NCBI RefSeq assembly: GCF_014204835.1
Contig: NZ_JACHMD010000001.1
Location: 806,001-870,000 of the forward strand
Direction: 5' to 3'
From: Microbacterium marinum
GTDB lineage: Bacteria; Actinomycetota; Actinomycetes; Actinomycetales; Microbacteriaceae
DNA length: 64,000 nucleotides
The position numbers were made by a program, and so were the translations under genes. Shown here piece after piece: positions 8,893-17,682 of this stretch (within the stretch, counting starts at the first letter, position 1; the number at the start of each line of letters is the position of its first letter). A model generated the notes under the pieces. The model did not search any database. It was not told the origin of the DNA and was given only the letters and a program-made list of their open reading frames with translations.

Positions 8893-9807
8893 ATGAGTTC
8901 TGCTGACCCTGCGCCGCACGTCCTCGTGATCGGCGAGGCCCTCATCGACATCGTCGTGCGCGACGGCCGCGAGGCCGAGCACGTCGGCGGCAGTCCGGCG
9001 AACGTCGCGGTCGGTGTCGCGCGTCAGGAGGTCGCGACGACCCTGCTGACCTCACTCGGTCGTGACAGTCGTGGGCGCCGCATCGCCGCGCAGGTGGAGT
9101 CGTCGGGTGCGCAGGTCGCCGACGCGTCGTGGACGGATGCCGCGACCGCCACTGCGCGGGCGGAGATCCAGCCCGACGGGTCGGCGCGGTACGAGTTCCG
9201 CATCGACTGGACGCTCAACGCCGACGCCGCGGCGGAGCTCGTGGATGCGGCATCCCTCGTGCACGCCGGGTCGATCGCGCTGTTCCTGCAACCGGGTGGC
9301 GAGACGGCGCTCGCCGCGCTCGAGCGCGCGAAGGCGCGCGGCGCCGTGGTGACGGTGGACCCGAACATCCGGCCCGCGCTGGTCGGCGACGACGCGCTCG
9401 CGGTGGCAGAGCGTGCGTTCGCGGCGGCGTCGATCGTGAAGCTGAGCGACGAGGATGCCGCGGAGCTCTACCCCGGCAGGTCGCCGCGCGAGGTGCTCGA
9501 GGCGATCGCGGGGCATGGTCCGCGGGTGGTCGTGATGACGCGCGGCGGCGAGGGCGCGATCGCTCTCGGTGCGGGCGGGGTGGTGGAGCAGGAGCCGCTG
9601 CGGGTCGAGGTCGCCGACACCATCGGGGCCGGCGACGCGTTCATGGCGAGCCTCGTCGCGAGCGCGGTGGGCGACGCCGGGCTGCTCGCGGGCGATGCCG
9701 ATGCGCTCGAGCGGGCGCTCCGCCGGGCGGCGGTGACCGCGGGCGTCACGGTATCGCGGCCCGGCGCCGACCCGCCGTCGCGTGGCGAGGTCGACGACCT
9801 GGTGTGA
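8893..9807 (+). CDS. PfkB-family carbohydrate kinase, fructokinase-like
   Basis: 304 residues. The N-terminal PfkB signature is present (HVGGSPANVAVGVARQ, near 30-45), as is the C-terminal ATP and catalytic motif DTIGAGDAF (242-250), in which Asp248 is the expected base. The anion hole GAGD is intact. The sequence most resembles fructokinases and sugar kinases rather than adenosine or ribose kinases, but the substrate cannot be settled. It lies between the Usp gene and truA on the same strand with short gaps. Confidence 0.85.
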   Translation: MSSADPAPHVLVIGEALIDIVVRDGREAEHVGGSPANVAVGVARQEVATTLLTSLGRDSRGRRIAAQVESSGAQVADASWTDAATATARAEIQPDGSARYEFRIDWTLNADAAAELVDAASLVHAGSIALFLQPGGETALAALERAKARGAVVTVDPNIRPALVGDDALAVAERAFAAASIVKLSDEDAAELYPGRSPREVLEAIAGHGPRVVVMTRGGEGAIALGAGGVVEQEPLRVEVADTIGAGDAFMASLVASAVGDAGLLAGDADALERALRRAAVTAGVTVSRPGADPPSRGEVDDLV

Positions 9808-9853
9808 GGCGCCCGCCGCATGGCGCCCCGATCCCGCCGACTAGGCTGAGGCC

Positions 9854-10702
9854 GTGCGCCTGCGGATCGATCTCGCCTATGACGGCACCGACTTCAGGGG
9901 TTGGGCGCGCCAGCCCACCCTGCGCACCGTGCAGGGGACGCTCGAGGCGGCCATCGCTCGCATCCTCGGCGGGGACCCGCGCCTCGTCGTCGCCGGGCGA
10001 ACGGATGCCGGCGTGCACGCGTCGGCCCAGGTCGCGCACCTCGATCTCACGGAGGCGCAGGAGCATCGGCTGCGCGCGGGTCGGAATCCCGACCCGACGG
10101 CGCTCGCCGCTCGCCTGAACGGTGTGCTCGGTGCATATCACGATGTGGCGGTGCATCGCGTGCAGGTCGCGCCTGAGGGTTTCGACGCCCGCTTCTCGGC
10201 GGTGTGGCGCCGCTATTCCTACCGGCTCGCCGATCGCACGACGGGGTACGACCCGCTCGACCGCGCCCGCACGACCTATGTGAACGCCCACCTCGATGTT
10301 GAGGCGATGGATGCCGCCGCGCGCGGCCTGCGCGGCCTGCACGACTTCGCCGCCTACTGCAAGCCGCGCGAAGAGGCGACCACGATCCGCACGCTGCTCG
10401 AGTACGACTGGCACCGCGATGAGCGGGGGACCCTCGTGGCGAACGTGAAGGCCGATGCGTTCTGCCACAGCATGGTGCGTGCGCTGGTCGGCGGCTGCGT
10501 GGCCGTCGGCGAGGGTCGGCTCACGCCCGCGCACCTGGCGGAGATCCGCGACCAGCTGCAGCGCGTCAATGAGGTCAAGGTGCTCGCGGCCCGGGGGCTC
10601 ACGCTCACCGAGGTCGGGTATCCCGCGGACGATCTGCTCGCCGCGCGCGCCGAGCAGACCCGCGCCCGCCGCGAGCTCGGAAGCCCCGCTGAGTCTGCGT
10701 GA
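9854..10702 (+). CDS. truA: tRNA pseudouridine(38-40) synthase
   Basis: 282 residues from GTG 9854. The N-terminal MRLRIDLAYDGTDFRGWARQ and the catalytic motif AGRTDAGVHA with Asp51 identify TruA, which isomerises uridines 38-40 in the anticodon arm. In many bacteria truA follows rplQ directly. Here five kilobases with four other genes lie between them. A strong bidirectional terminator follows. Confidence 0.96.
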   Translation: MRLRIDLAYDGTDFRGWARQPTLRTVQGTLEAAIARILGGDPRLVVAGRTDAGVHASAQVAHLDLTEAQEHRLRAGRNPDPTALAARLNGVLGAYHDVAVHRVQVAPEGFDARFSAVWRRYSYRLADRTTGYDPLDRARTTYVNAHLDVEAMDAAARGLRGLHDFAAYCKPREEATTIRTLLEYDWHRDERGTLVANVKADAFCHSMVRALVGGCVAVGEGRLTPAHLAEIRDQLQRVNEVKVLAARGLTLTEVGYPADDLLAARAEQTRARRELGSPAESA

Positions 10703-10744
10703 GGTCGCGCCGCGGGCTGGTCGCGATGGGCGCCGCGCAGACAC

Positions 10745-10780
10745 AGAAGAACCCCCGGACCGTGGCCCGGGGGTTCTTCT
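10745..10780. terminator. Bidirectional terminator between truA and the convergent surface-protein gene
   Basis: A 14-base perfect stem (AGAAGAACCCCCGG, 10745-10758, pairing with 10767-10780) with an 8-base loop. The A-rich left end and T-rich right end provide a pairing-weak tail in both directions, which fits the convergent genes on either side. Confidence 0.9.
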
Positions 10781-10801
10781 TATGCGATGGTTCGCGAGTG
10801 C

Positions 10802-11374
10802 TTACGCTGCCTGGCGCGAGCGGCGCACCGAGGTGGCCACTGCGATGCTGGCACCGGCGAGGACGAGGACGCCACCGCCGACCCAGATGCCGAGGAGCTG
10901 GTCGCTGTCGAAGCCGTTGACGGGAAGGACGCCGCCGTCAACGTCGCCACCGGTCGCCGCGACCCGGATGGTGATCGGGTCGAGATCGGTGCCGCTCGGC
11001 GTGCCCTCTGTCGCCAGGGTGTACGTGCCCGAGGCGTCCTCGGGCAGCGTGACGACTGCCTCGGGGTTGGAGACCGGCTTCGTGACCGACGTCGAGGCGT
11101 CAGCCGAAGCGGCGATACGGGCGAGGCTTGCGCCCGTGATGCCCTCGCCGCTCAGGGTGAACGTGACGGAGGTGTCGGAGTCGGGAAGTGCGCTGACGTT
11201 GACGAACAGCGTCACGGGTCCGCCCGGGGCGATGGTGACGGTACCGCCGGGTGCGACGGTGACGGCACCGCCGGGTGCGACGGGAGTGTAAGCGTTCGCG
11301 ACGGCCGGAGCCGCGAAGACCGCCGCTGCGGCAAGAGCGAGAGCCGCCGCTGCCTTGCTGATCTTGTTCTTCAT
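10802..11374 (-). CDS. Secreted surface protein with LPVNG-type C-terminal anchor
   Basis: 190 residues from ATG 11374. A signal peptide (about 1-28, ending AVANA) is followed by a Gly/Pro-rich repeat (VAPGGAVTVAPGGTVTIAPG), an all-beta middle, then LPVNG, a hydrophobic helix (LLGIWVGGGVLVLAGASIAV) and a basic tail (RRSRQA). This is the layout of a sortase substrate, but Asn replaces the Thr of LPxTG. The C-terminus is nearly the same as that of the protein at 18388-18942. The function is unknown. The longer open frame to 11434 lacks a signal-like start and is not used. Confidence 0.8.
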   Translation of the reverse strand: MKNKISKAAAALALAAAAVFAAPAVANAYTPVAPGGAVTVAPGGTVTIAPGGPVTLFVNVSALPDSDTSVTFTLSGEGITGASLARIAASADASTSVTKPVSNPEAVVTLPEDASGTYTLATEGTPSGTDLDPITIRVAATGGDVDGGVLPVNGFDSDQLLGIWVGGGVLVLAGASIAVATSVRRSRQAA

Positions 11375-11599
11375 GGTTTCTGCTTTCGGTCGTCGTGACA
11401 GAGGACGAGAAAGAGACCTGAAGCCCCAACCCATGCCCCCTGATGGTTGGACATGACTAAGTATTCAGGAATCGCTCAGGGACTGCAAGTTAGGAGAGTT
11501 TCGAGAAGGTAAACTTTCGCAACCTCTCGAGGCCGCCGCAGACTGCCCGACACGCCCGACCTGAATAGACTGGCCGCACAGCAGCCTGAAGGGGATCTC

Positions 11600-12250
11600 A
11601 TGCGCCACGGTACGCGCCGCCACGCTCGGTGGGCAGCGGCATCCGCTCTGGTCGCCGGAGCGATCGTGCTCGCGGGCTGCGGTCCGTCGCCGTGGGCGCT
11701 GCAGAGCCCGGAGCCGACGGTGACTGATCCGGCCGGGAGCGCGGCGCCGACCGACGTCGCTCCGCCGGTCGAGAACGACCTGTCGGGCGGCTCCACCGAG
11801 CGCCAGGTGACCGCGGGCGCGGTGACGGCGACCATCGACTACTGGTCGACGCTCCGCATGGACAAATGGACGCCCAACGCCGTCAAGCCCGTCAGCCTGT
11901 CGATGATCACGAAGGTCAAGCCCAACGACGGTCAGAAGGTCTACCTGCAGAAGGCGACCATGCTCGCCGTGCCGGCCAACGCGACCGAGTCGTTCGAGGC
12001 ACTGACCCCGCAGGTCGACGAGTCGTCGCTCAACGGCACCCCCGGCTACCTCGTGCTCTCGCCGTACAGCTATTCGCAGACTTTCAATGTCGGCCAGGTG
12101 CCGGCTGAGGCGACGTACGTCACTGTGCAGTTCACCTTCGACTACCTCGTGCAGACGACGCCGAAGTCGAAGGAGTACGCGAAGCAGACGGCGAGCGACA
12201 CCCTCACCATCGCGATCGCGCAGCCCGCCGACGACGGCGCCGAAGACTGA
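11600..12250 (+). CDS. Putative lipoprotein, function unknown
   Basis: 216 residues. A basic N-terminus, a hydrophobic stretch and a lipobox (VLAGC, Cys near residue 29) mark a lipid-anchored exported protein. The rest is a soluble beta-rich domain without a recognised catalytic motif. Its sequence resembles the next gene (12461-13300) in layout: a Pro/Thr linker, then a domain ending in a stretch like YTLTIAIAQP. The two probably form a paralogous pair in one unit with the GT2 gene at 13352, which would place them in export or handling of its product. Confidence 0.72.
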   Translation: MRHGTRRHARWAAASALVAGAIVLAGCGPSPWALQSPEPTVTDPAGSAAPTDVAPPVENDLSGGSTERQVTAGAVTATIDYWSTLRMDKWTPNAVKPVSLSMITKVKPNDGQKVYLQKATMLAVPANATESFEALTPQVDESSLNGTPGYLVLSPYSYSQTFNVGQVPAEATYVTVQFTFDYLVQTTPKSKEYAKQTASDTLTIAIAQPADDGAED

Positions 12251-12460
12251 CATCGCGCGCCGAGAGGGCGCGTACCCGGGGGAACCTCAAGAAAACCTCA
12301 AGATCCGCAAGGCGAGGTAAAGACCACCGCGAGGGTCCCGCAGATCCGGTCGATCCGGCCGATCGTGCCCGTAGGTTGATGGACGTACCACCGGCGGCGG
12401 TCACCCGAAACCGCCGCCGGTCCTTCTTCCTCATCCACTCCGTCTTCGAACGAGGCACCC

Positions 12461-13300
12461 ATGTCGATCCGACTCTCGCGCCGCGCCCGCGTCGCCGCCG
12501 TCGCCGCGCTCACGGCCGCAGCCATCTCGCTGACCGGCTGCGCTCAGGTCATCGACGCGTTCAACTCCATCTCCAGCCCGAACGAGGCGGCTGCGACGCC
12601 GGCGCCGAACGCGACGCCCGTCACCGGTGAGGTCGAGATGCCCTTCGACTCCCAGTTCACGTACGACGGCTCCGTGCAGATGACGTACGAGATCGCCGAC
12701 GGGCTGCAGATCATCCTCGACTTCTGGGCCGTCGACTCCAAGCGCACGCGCGAGTGGTACCCCGACAACCCGAAGACGTTCGGCTTCGCGGTGAACGTCA
12801 AGGACACCCGCGTCGACGAGAAGGCCGTCCTGAAGCAGAAGCGTCGGGTGTTCCTCTCGAACGTGAGCATCAGCTCGCAGACGGCGCAGACGTCGAACCA
12901 GGTGAGCTCGCCGTTCCAGTTCAGCTCCGACCCCCGCACGCTGGTGCCGACCGACACCATCCGTTCCAGCAAGGGTCTGCTGATCAACAGCTACCAGGGT
13001 GGTCTGCTCGTTCCCGAGACGACGATCAACCAGCTGCCGCAGGACACCTACGGCATCACGCTGCAGTTCGCGCTCGACATCTGGGTCGAGGGCACCGCGA
13101 ACGATTCGAAGAGCTTCACCCAGCAGACGGTCTACCCGGTGATCCCGATCGCGATCTATCCTCGTGAGACGGAGACGGATGCCGCGACGGGCAGCACAAC
13201 GGACGGCACCACGACCGACGGCACGACCGGTGACGGCACGACCGGGACCGACGGGTGGACGACGACCGGCGGCAACGGCTCGGGCCCGACGACCCCCTGA
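12461..13300 (+). CDS. Putative lipoprotein, paralogue of the preceding gene
   Basis: 279 residues with a signal peptide and lipobox (SLTGC, Cys near 27), a Pro/Ala linker, and a beta-rich domain (about 60-235). It ends in a Thr/Gly/Asp repeat tail (TTDGTTTDGTTGDG and similar) that is probably disordered or wall-spanning. No enzyme motif is visible. The GT2 gene starts 51 bases downstream on the same strand, so cotranscription is likely. Its role is inferred only from that neighbourhood. Confidence 0.75.
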   Translation: MSIRLSRRARVAAVAALTAAAISLTGCAQVIDAFNSISSPNEAAATPAPNATPVTGEVEMPFDSQFTYDGSVQMTYEIADGLQIILDFWAVDSKRTREWYPDNPKTFGFAVNVKDTRVDEKAVLKQKRRVFLSNVSISSQTAQTSNQVSSPFQFSSDPRTLVPTDTIRSSKGLLINSYQGGLLVPETTINQLPQDTYGITLQFALDIWVEGTANDSKSFTQQTVYPVIPIAIYPRETETDAATGSTTDGTTTDGTTGDGTTGTDGWTTTGGNGSGPTTP

Positions 13301-13351
13301 CGGGTCGCATCCGCGTAATCTCAGAGTCGACGTCCACAACAAGGAACTGAC

Positions 13352-15055
13352 GTGACGAGTCCGTACATCCCCGGCCCGCAGGGCTGGCAGCAGGCGCAGC
13401 CGCAGCAGCCGCAGGGCTGGCAGCAGCCCGCGCAGCAGTGGCAGCAGCCGGCTCAGGACGGTCAGCAGTGGCAGCCGGCGCCGCAGTACCAGGCGCGGCA
13501 GGAGCAGTGGCAGCCTGCCGCCCAGCCCGCCGAACCCCAGTGGCAGGAGCCGCAGTACGGTAAGGGCCAGTGGCAGGAGGCTCCGCAGGGGTCGTGGGAT
13601 GCCGCCGGCGACCAGTCCTACCCGGGCGCCGTGGGCACGTCGCAGGACCTGCTGCCCGTCGACGAGTTCGCCGACGACTTCGCGTCGGTCCTCGAGAACA
13701 CCTCGGTGCACCGGTCGACGATCGGCTGCGTCATTCCGGCGTACAACGAGGCCGAGTCGATCGCCGACGTCATCCGCTCGCTCCTCGAGCAGAGCCGCGT
13801 GCCCGACGTCATCCACGTCGTGGTGAACAACACGTCCGACGACACGGTCGCGATCGCGTCGGAGTTCTCGGGCCCGCACGAGGTGGAGACCGAGCTCGGT
13901 CTGCAGTTCACCGAGGTGTTCGTCCACGACATCGGCAAGAACCCCGACAAGAAGGTCGGCGCGCTGAACTACGGCTACGCGCTCGTCGAGGGCTACGACT
14001 ACCTGCTGGGCGTCGACGGCGACACCACGGCCGACCGCCGCGCGGTCGAGTACCTCGAGAACGAGGCGGTCTCCGACTCGCGCATCGGCGGCATCTCGGC
14101 GATCTACACGATCGACGACCGCCCCATCAAGGGCTTCATCGCGAAGTGGCTGATCACCGGTCAGCGCACGCAGTTCGCGGCCTTCAACCTGCAGAACCTG
14201 CTCCGCGGCCGCAACATGGCGGTGCTCGGCGGCCAGTTCTCGATCTTCTCGACGACCGCGCTCCGCGACGTCATGAAGGCGAACCACCAGAACTCGCCGT
14301 GGGTGAAGGACTCCGAGGTCGAGGACTCGCTCCTCTCCCTGCAGATCAAGTCGGCGGGCTACCTCACCAAGATCAGCCCGTTCGCCCGCGCAGACGTGGG
14401 CGGCATGACCACGCTGAAGGGCTACGACGCCCAGCAGGTGAAGTGGACGTACGGCGCCATCGAGCTCATGTGGCCCGGCCAGCGCGGTGACACGAAGGGC
14501 CAGCCCTTCCACCCGAACCTGCGCCTGCGCTGGTTCGAGCAGTTCTCGATGCTCACCAACCTGTTCGTGCGCGTCGTGTTCATCACGCTGCTCGTGGCAT
14601 CCCTGTCCATCAACGCGTTCGTGTTCTCGGCCTGGTGGCTCATCCCGCCGTTCATCGCCGCGGCGCTGAACTACCGCATGGCACGGGCGATGGAGAAGTC
14701 GAACTCGCGTGACGTCGCCTTCGCGGTGCTGCTCTTCCCAGCCGAGATTTTCATGTGGATCCGCATCAGTCACTTCATCCGATCGTGGAGCCGCTTCCTC
14801 TCGAAGAAGAAGGTCGACAACTGGGCCCTGCAGGCCCGCGCCGAGAAGGGCGGGGCGAGCCTCGGCCACTGGGCGCCGTTCATCATCCTCGCCATCGTGG
14901 CCGTCGCCATGGCCGCCATCTGGAACCTGCTCGACCCCGTCACCCAGTCGGCGATCCTCTGGGTCGGCTGGCCGGTGCTCGGTATCGTCACCGTGCTCCA
15001 GACCCTCACGATGGCTTTCAAACTGTTCCAGCGACACCAGGGCTACAAGGTCTGA
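13352..15055 (+). CDS. Processive GT2 synthase with Gln/Trp-rich N-terminal region
   Basis: 567 residues from a GTG start. Residues 1-95 are low-complexity repeats of Gln, Trp and Pro (QGWQQ, QQWQQP). A GT2 domain (about 120-370) follows with VIPAYNEAES, the metal-binding DGDT and a QQVKW motif, the layout of a D,D,D,QxxRW processive beta-glycosyltransferase. Four or so membrane helices lie between about 405 and 560. This is the family of cellulose, chitin and hyaluronan synthases; the polymer is not known. A GH6 glucanase is encoded 1.6 kb away. In Streptomyces a cellulose-synthase-like gene (cslA) also sits near a GH6 gene, but the glxA oxidase found there is absent here. Confidence 0.85.
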   Translation: MTSPYIPGPQGWQQAQPQQPQGWQQPAQQWQQPAQDGQQWQPAPQYQARQEQWQPAAQPAEPQWQEPQYGKGQWQEAPQGSWDAAGDQSYPGAVGTSQDLLPVDEFADDFASVLENTSVHRSTIGCVIPAYNEAESIADVIRSLLEQSRVPDVIHVVVNNTSDDTVAIASEFSGPHEVETELGLQFTEVFVHDIGKNPDKKVGALNYGYALVEGYDYLLGVDGDTTADRRAVEYLENEAVSDSRIGGISAIYTIDDRPIKGFIAKWLITGQRTQFAAFNLQNLLRGRNMAVLGGQFSIFSTTALRDVMKANHQNSPWVKDSEVEDSLLSLQIKSAGYLTKISPFARADVGGMTTLKGYDAQQVKWTYGAIELMWPGQRGDTKGQPFHPNLRLRWFEQFSMLTNLFVRVVFITLLVASLSINAFVFSAWWLIPPFIAAALNYRMARAMEKSNSRDVAFAVLLFPAEIFMWIRISHFIRSWSRFLSKKKVDNWALQARAEKGGASLGHWAPFIILAIVAVAMAAIWNLLDPVTQSAILWVGWPVLGIVTVLQTLTMAFKLFQRHQGYKV

Positions 15056-15078
15056 CCCCGAAATCAGATCAGCCCACG

Positions 15079-15112
15079 CGAAACCCCCGGTCCGAAAGTG
15101 CCGGGGGTTTCG
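15079..15112. terminator. Terminator after the GT2 synthase gene
   Basis: A 12-base perfect stem (CGAAACCCCCGG, 15079-15090, pairing with 15101-15112), with a 10-base loop and TTG-rich sequence after it. It separates the plus-strand synthase gene from the convergent response-regulator gene and may serve both. Confidence 0.85.
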
Positions 15113-15140
15113 TTGTTGATGGATGCCGCGGCATCCCCGA

Positions 15141-16163
15141 TCAGGCAGAGGTGACGGTCTCGGAGGTGAGCCGGTAGCCGACGCCGCGCACGGTCTCGAT
15201 GTAGCGCGGGTTGTTCGGGTTGTCGCCGAGCTTGCGGCGGAGGTTCGTCATGTGCGCCTCGATGGCGCGCTTGTCGGCCTCGCCGACGAAGTAGCTCGTG
15301 ACGTACGACTCGCCGCGGAGGACGAGCGTGAGGTCGGCCTTGCTGCGCACGCGGCGCTTGGACTCCATGAGGGTGGAGAGCAGGTCGAACTCGGTGCGGG
15401 TGAGGGTGAGTTCACGGCCGCTGACGAGCACGACGCGGTGCTCGGCGTGCACGGCGAGGTCGCGGTGGATGTTCCAGCCGGGGCCGCCCACGGGCGGGGT
15501 CTGCGGCGACATCGGGGCGACGTCGGTGCCGGGGCGGTATCCGTTCGGCGGGCCACCGTAAGCCGGCCCCCCGTTCGGCGGCAGCACGACCGCCTGGCCG
15601 CCCTGGTGAGGGGCGACCGGCTGCTGCGACGGGGCCGGGTAGACGGGCGTCATGATGCGCTCGTCGAACACGGGCGTCGTGGGCGCGAGGTCGGGCTGCA
15701 TCGGCTCGGCCGGGCGTGCGCCGGGGAACGAGGGTCCCGCGGCTTCCTGCCGGGGAGCTGCGGGTTGGACGGTCGACCCGGTGCGAGGGCGCCGCAGCAG
15801 CGATTCGACGCGGGCGCGGAGCTCGCGGGGGCGGAAAGGCTTCACGACGTACTCGTCGGCGCCGGCGCCGAGGCCGAGGACGACGTCGGCCTCTTCTTCG
15901 AGGCCGGTGATCATGATGATGTACGTGTCGCTCTGGGCGCGGATGCGCCGGGCGGCTTCGAAGCCGTCGATGCCCGGCATGTTGACGTCGAGCGTGGTGA
16001 TGAGTGGCTGGTACGACAGCACCGCACGGACGCCGTCGATGCCGTTGCCGACCGAGACGGTCGAGAACCCGGCCGCTTCGAGCACCTCGACGATCAGGTG
16101 ACGGATGTCGGGGTCGTCCTCGACGATCACCGCTGTCTTGTGCAGCGTGCTCGGGTCACTCAT
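15141..16163 (-). CDS. OmpR/PhoB-family response regulator with a long linker
   Basis: 340 residues. The receiver domain (about 10-125) keeps the phospho-acceptor Asp in TTLDVNMPGIDG and the Lys in VVKPFRPRE. A long Pro/Gly/Ala-rich linker of about 110 residues follows, then a winged-helix DNA-binding domain (about 245-335) ending in RYIETVRGVGYRL. No sensor kinase gene is adjacent; the nearest is at 21953. The long disordered linker is unusual for this family. It probably regulates surface-polymer genes nearby, but no binding site was identified. Confidence 0.9.
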   Translation of the reverse strand: MSDPSTLHKTAVIVEDDPDIRHLIVEVLEAAGFSTVSVGNGIDGVRAVLSYQPLITTLDVNMPGIDGFEAARRIRAQSDTYIIMITGLEEEADVVLGLGAGADEYVVKPFRPRELRARVESLLRRPRTGSTVQPAAPRQEAAGPSFPGARPAEPMQPDLAPTTPVFDERIMTPVYPAPSQQPVAPHQGGQAVVLPPNGGPAYGGPPNGYRPGTDVAPMSPQTPPVGGPGWNIHRDLAVHAEHRVVLVSGRELTLTRTEFDLLSTLMESKRRVRSKADLTLVLRGESYVTSYFVGEADKRAIEAHMTNLRRKLGDNPNNPRYIETVRGVGYRLTSETVTSA

Positions 16164-16244
16164 CTACCTTGGCTCCCAGCGTCCCGTGATATGAGGTCAG
16201 CCCTCATGCTACACAGGGGGCGCGGATGCCCTCGCCAGCACGTC

Positions 16245-16581
16245 CACGTGGCAGTACTTGTCGCTATCGGGGTGGGGTTGCGGCGTGTTGTGCCACCTGG
16301 ACGGGTGGGTGCCGGGGTCCGGGTGCCGCGCCGCTGGTTCAGGTGGCAGGTGTTGTCGGTTTCGGGGTGGGGTTGCGGCGTGTTGTGCCACCTGAGGGGT
16401 GGGTGCGGGGCCCGGGTGCCGCGCCGCTGGTTCAGGTGGCAGGAGTGGTCGCTTCGCGGGTGGGGTTGCGGCGTGTTGGGCCACCTGAGGGGTGGGTGCC
16501 GGGGTCCGGATGCCGCGCCGCTGGTTCAGGTGGCAGGTGTTGTCGGTTTCGGGGTGGGGTTGCGGCGTGTTGTGCCACCTG
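16245..16581. repeat. Four spaced copies of a 55-bp palindrome-flanked repeat
   Basis: Copies lie at 16245-16299, 16340-16394, 16433-16487 and 16527-16581, with a 93-95 bp period. Each begins with CAGGTGGCAG (CACGTGGCAG in the first) and ends with GCCACCTG, so each can form a hairpin, with a conserved GGGGTGGGGTTGCGGCGTGT inside. The 38-41 bp between copies is also conserved (with ccgcgccgctggtt), so this is a tandem repeat and not a CRISPR array. The stretch 16164-16640 contains no convincing gene. It separates the response-regulator and GH6 genes. Confidence 0.85.
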
Positions 16582-16640
16582 GACGGCGAATCACGGATGC
16601 CGCGGGTCGGCGCGCGTCGCAAGTGCGAGCGCCCCGCAGG

Positions 16641-17651
16641 TCAGCGCGCGTCGCGGGTGAGCTCGACGGCGGCGCGGGGCCAGAAGACGCCGGCCTTGGG
16701 GCCGCCGTTGCATTCGCCGTCGCTCTCGCCAGGCGGCTTGATCCACAGGTTGGTGTCGACGATGTCGTCGCCGAGGGTGCCGCCGGGCTCGCCGACCTTC
16801 TGCCACGGCGGGTTGCACCATTCGCCGCCCGACGACGCGGCGCCGTTGCGCGACGTGTCGACGAGGGCGTGCGCGCCGTCGAGCTTGGCGGAGAGCTCCG
16901 CGGCATAGGCGAACTCGTCGCTGCTCGACTGATAGTTCGACACGTTCGTCGCGAACCCTCGCACCTTCCCGACGACGCCGGTCTGGCGGATGAGGTCGGC
17001 CATCTGGTCGGCGCCGAGCCAGTTGCTGTGGCCGCCGTCGACGTAGATCCAGGTGTTCGGCGCGCTCAGCTCGTCGACCGCGGCGCTCAGCTGCCGGGCG
17101 CGGTCGGCGATGTTGCCGCAGTCGGGGGCGAGGGCGATGCTGTCGGGCTCGAGCACGACGATCTTCTGCAGGTCGGGCGCGGTGTCGAGGGCGCGGCCGA
17201 TCTCGTCGAGCCAGCGCGGGTAGTCCTCTTCGGACAGTCCGCCGGAGGAGTAGTTGCCGCAGTCGCGGCCGGGCAGGCCGTAGACGACGACGGCGAGGGT
17301 GCGGCCCTGGTCGCGTGCCTGCGAGATGAGGCTGATGACGGTGTCGCCCGCCTCGCCGATGGGGTCTTGCTCGGGAGTGAGCCAGTAGGCGGTGGGCTGC
17401 TCGGACAGCCAGGTGGCGGCATCCTTCTCATCGCCGTTCAGGTCGTCGAGCGCCGCCTTCGCCTTCGACTGCGAGGGGGCGACGACCGTCGTCCCGACGC
17501 CGGGGGACTGGGCCGTGAGGGCGTAGAACCCGCGGGTCACGAGGTTGCCCACCGTCCCGATGATGACGATGACCAGGACGAGGACGGCGACGATGGCGAC
17601 GGGGACGAGTACGCGGGCCGGGGGCATCCGCAGCTTCTTCCTGGGAGCCAC
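16641..17651 (-). CDS. Membrane-anchored glycoside hydrolase family 6 (endoglucanase-like)
   Basis: 336 residues. An N-terminal membrane anchor (about 13-36) is followed by a GH6 domain. It holds VVYGLPGRDCGNY with Asp130 as the expected acid, VLEPDSIA with Asp170, YVDGGHSNWLG, and DTSRNG with Asp265 as the expected base, then LWIKPPGESDG. All key residues of GH6 cellulases are present, so activity on beta-1,4-glucan is likely. As an anchored enzyme next to a processive GT2 synthase it may trim or release a polymer rather than degrade external cellulose (inference). It is divergent from the EEP-family gene at 17683. Confidence 0.9.
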   Translation of the reverse strand: MAPRKKLRMPPARVLVPVAIVAVLVLVIVIIGTVGNLVTRGFYALTAQSPGVGTTVVAPSQSKAKAALDDLNGDEKDAATWLSEQPTAYWLTPEQDPIGEAGDTVISLISQARDQGRTLAVVVYGLPGRDCGNYSSGGLSEEDYPRWLDEIGRALDTAPDLQKIVVLEPDSIALAPDCGNIADRARQLSAAVDELSAPNTWIYVDGGHSNWLGADQMADLIRQTGVVGKVRGFATNVSNYQSSSDEFAYAAELSAKLDGAHALVDTSRNGAASSGGEWCNPPWQKVGEPGGTLGDDIVDTNLWIKPPGESDGECNGGPKAGVFWPRAAVELTRDAR

Positions 17652-17682
17652 TCTTGAACTCTAGTCATAGGCTTGATGCTCG

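Noticed and set aside
5112..8951. A very long minus-strand open frame of 1279 codons over the acyltransferase and Usp genes
   Set aside because: Its translation is almost all Arg, Pro, Ala and Gly. It is a shadow of the acyltransferase gene in another frame, whose own frame has clear domains.
12431..15037. An 868-codon minus-strand frame opposite the lipoprotein and GT2 genes
   Set aside because: Antisense shadow with no domain; the plus-strand GT2 is certain.
16245..16581. Possible CRISPR array
   Set aside because: The segments between repeats are themselves conserved, the repeats are 55 bp, and there are no cas genes. It is a tandem repeat.
16209..16622. A 137-codon minus-strand frame through the palindromic repeats
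   Set aside because: The protein would be only a translation of the DNA repeats (WHNTPQPHP and frameshifted versions in turn) and the frame changes between copies.
15123..17657. An 844-codon plus-strand frame over the response regulator, repeat array and GH6 gene
   Set aside because: Antisense shadow caused by high GC; the minus-strand frames have full catalytic motifs.
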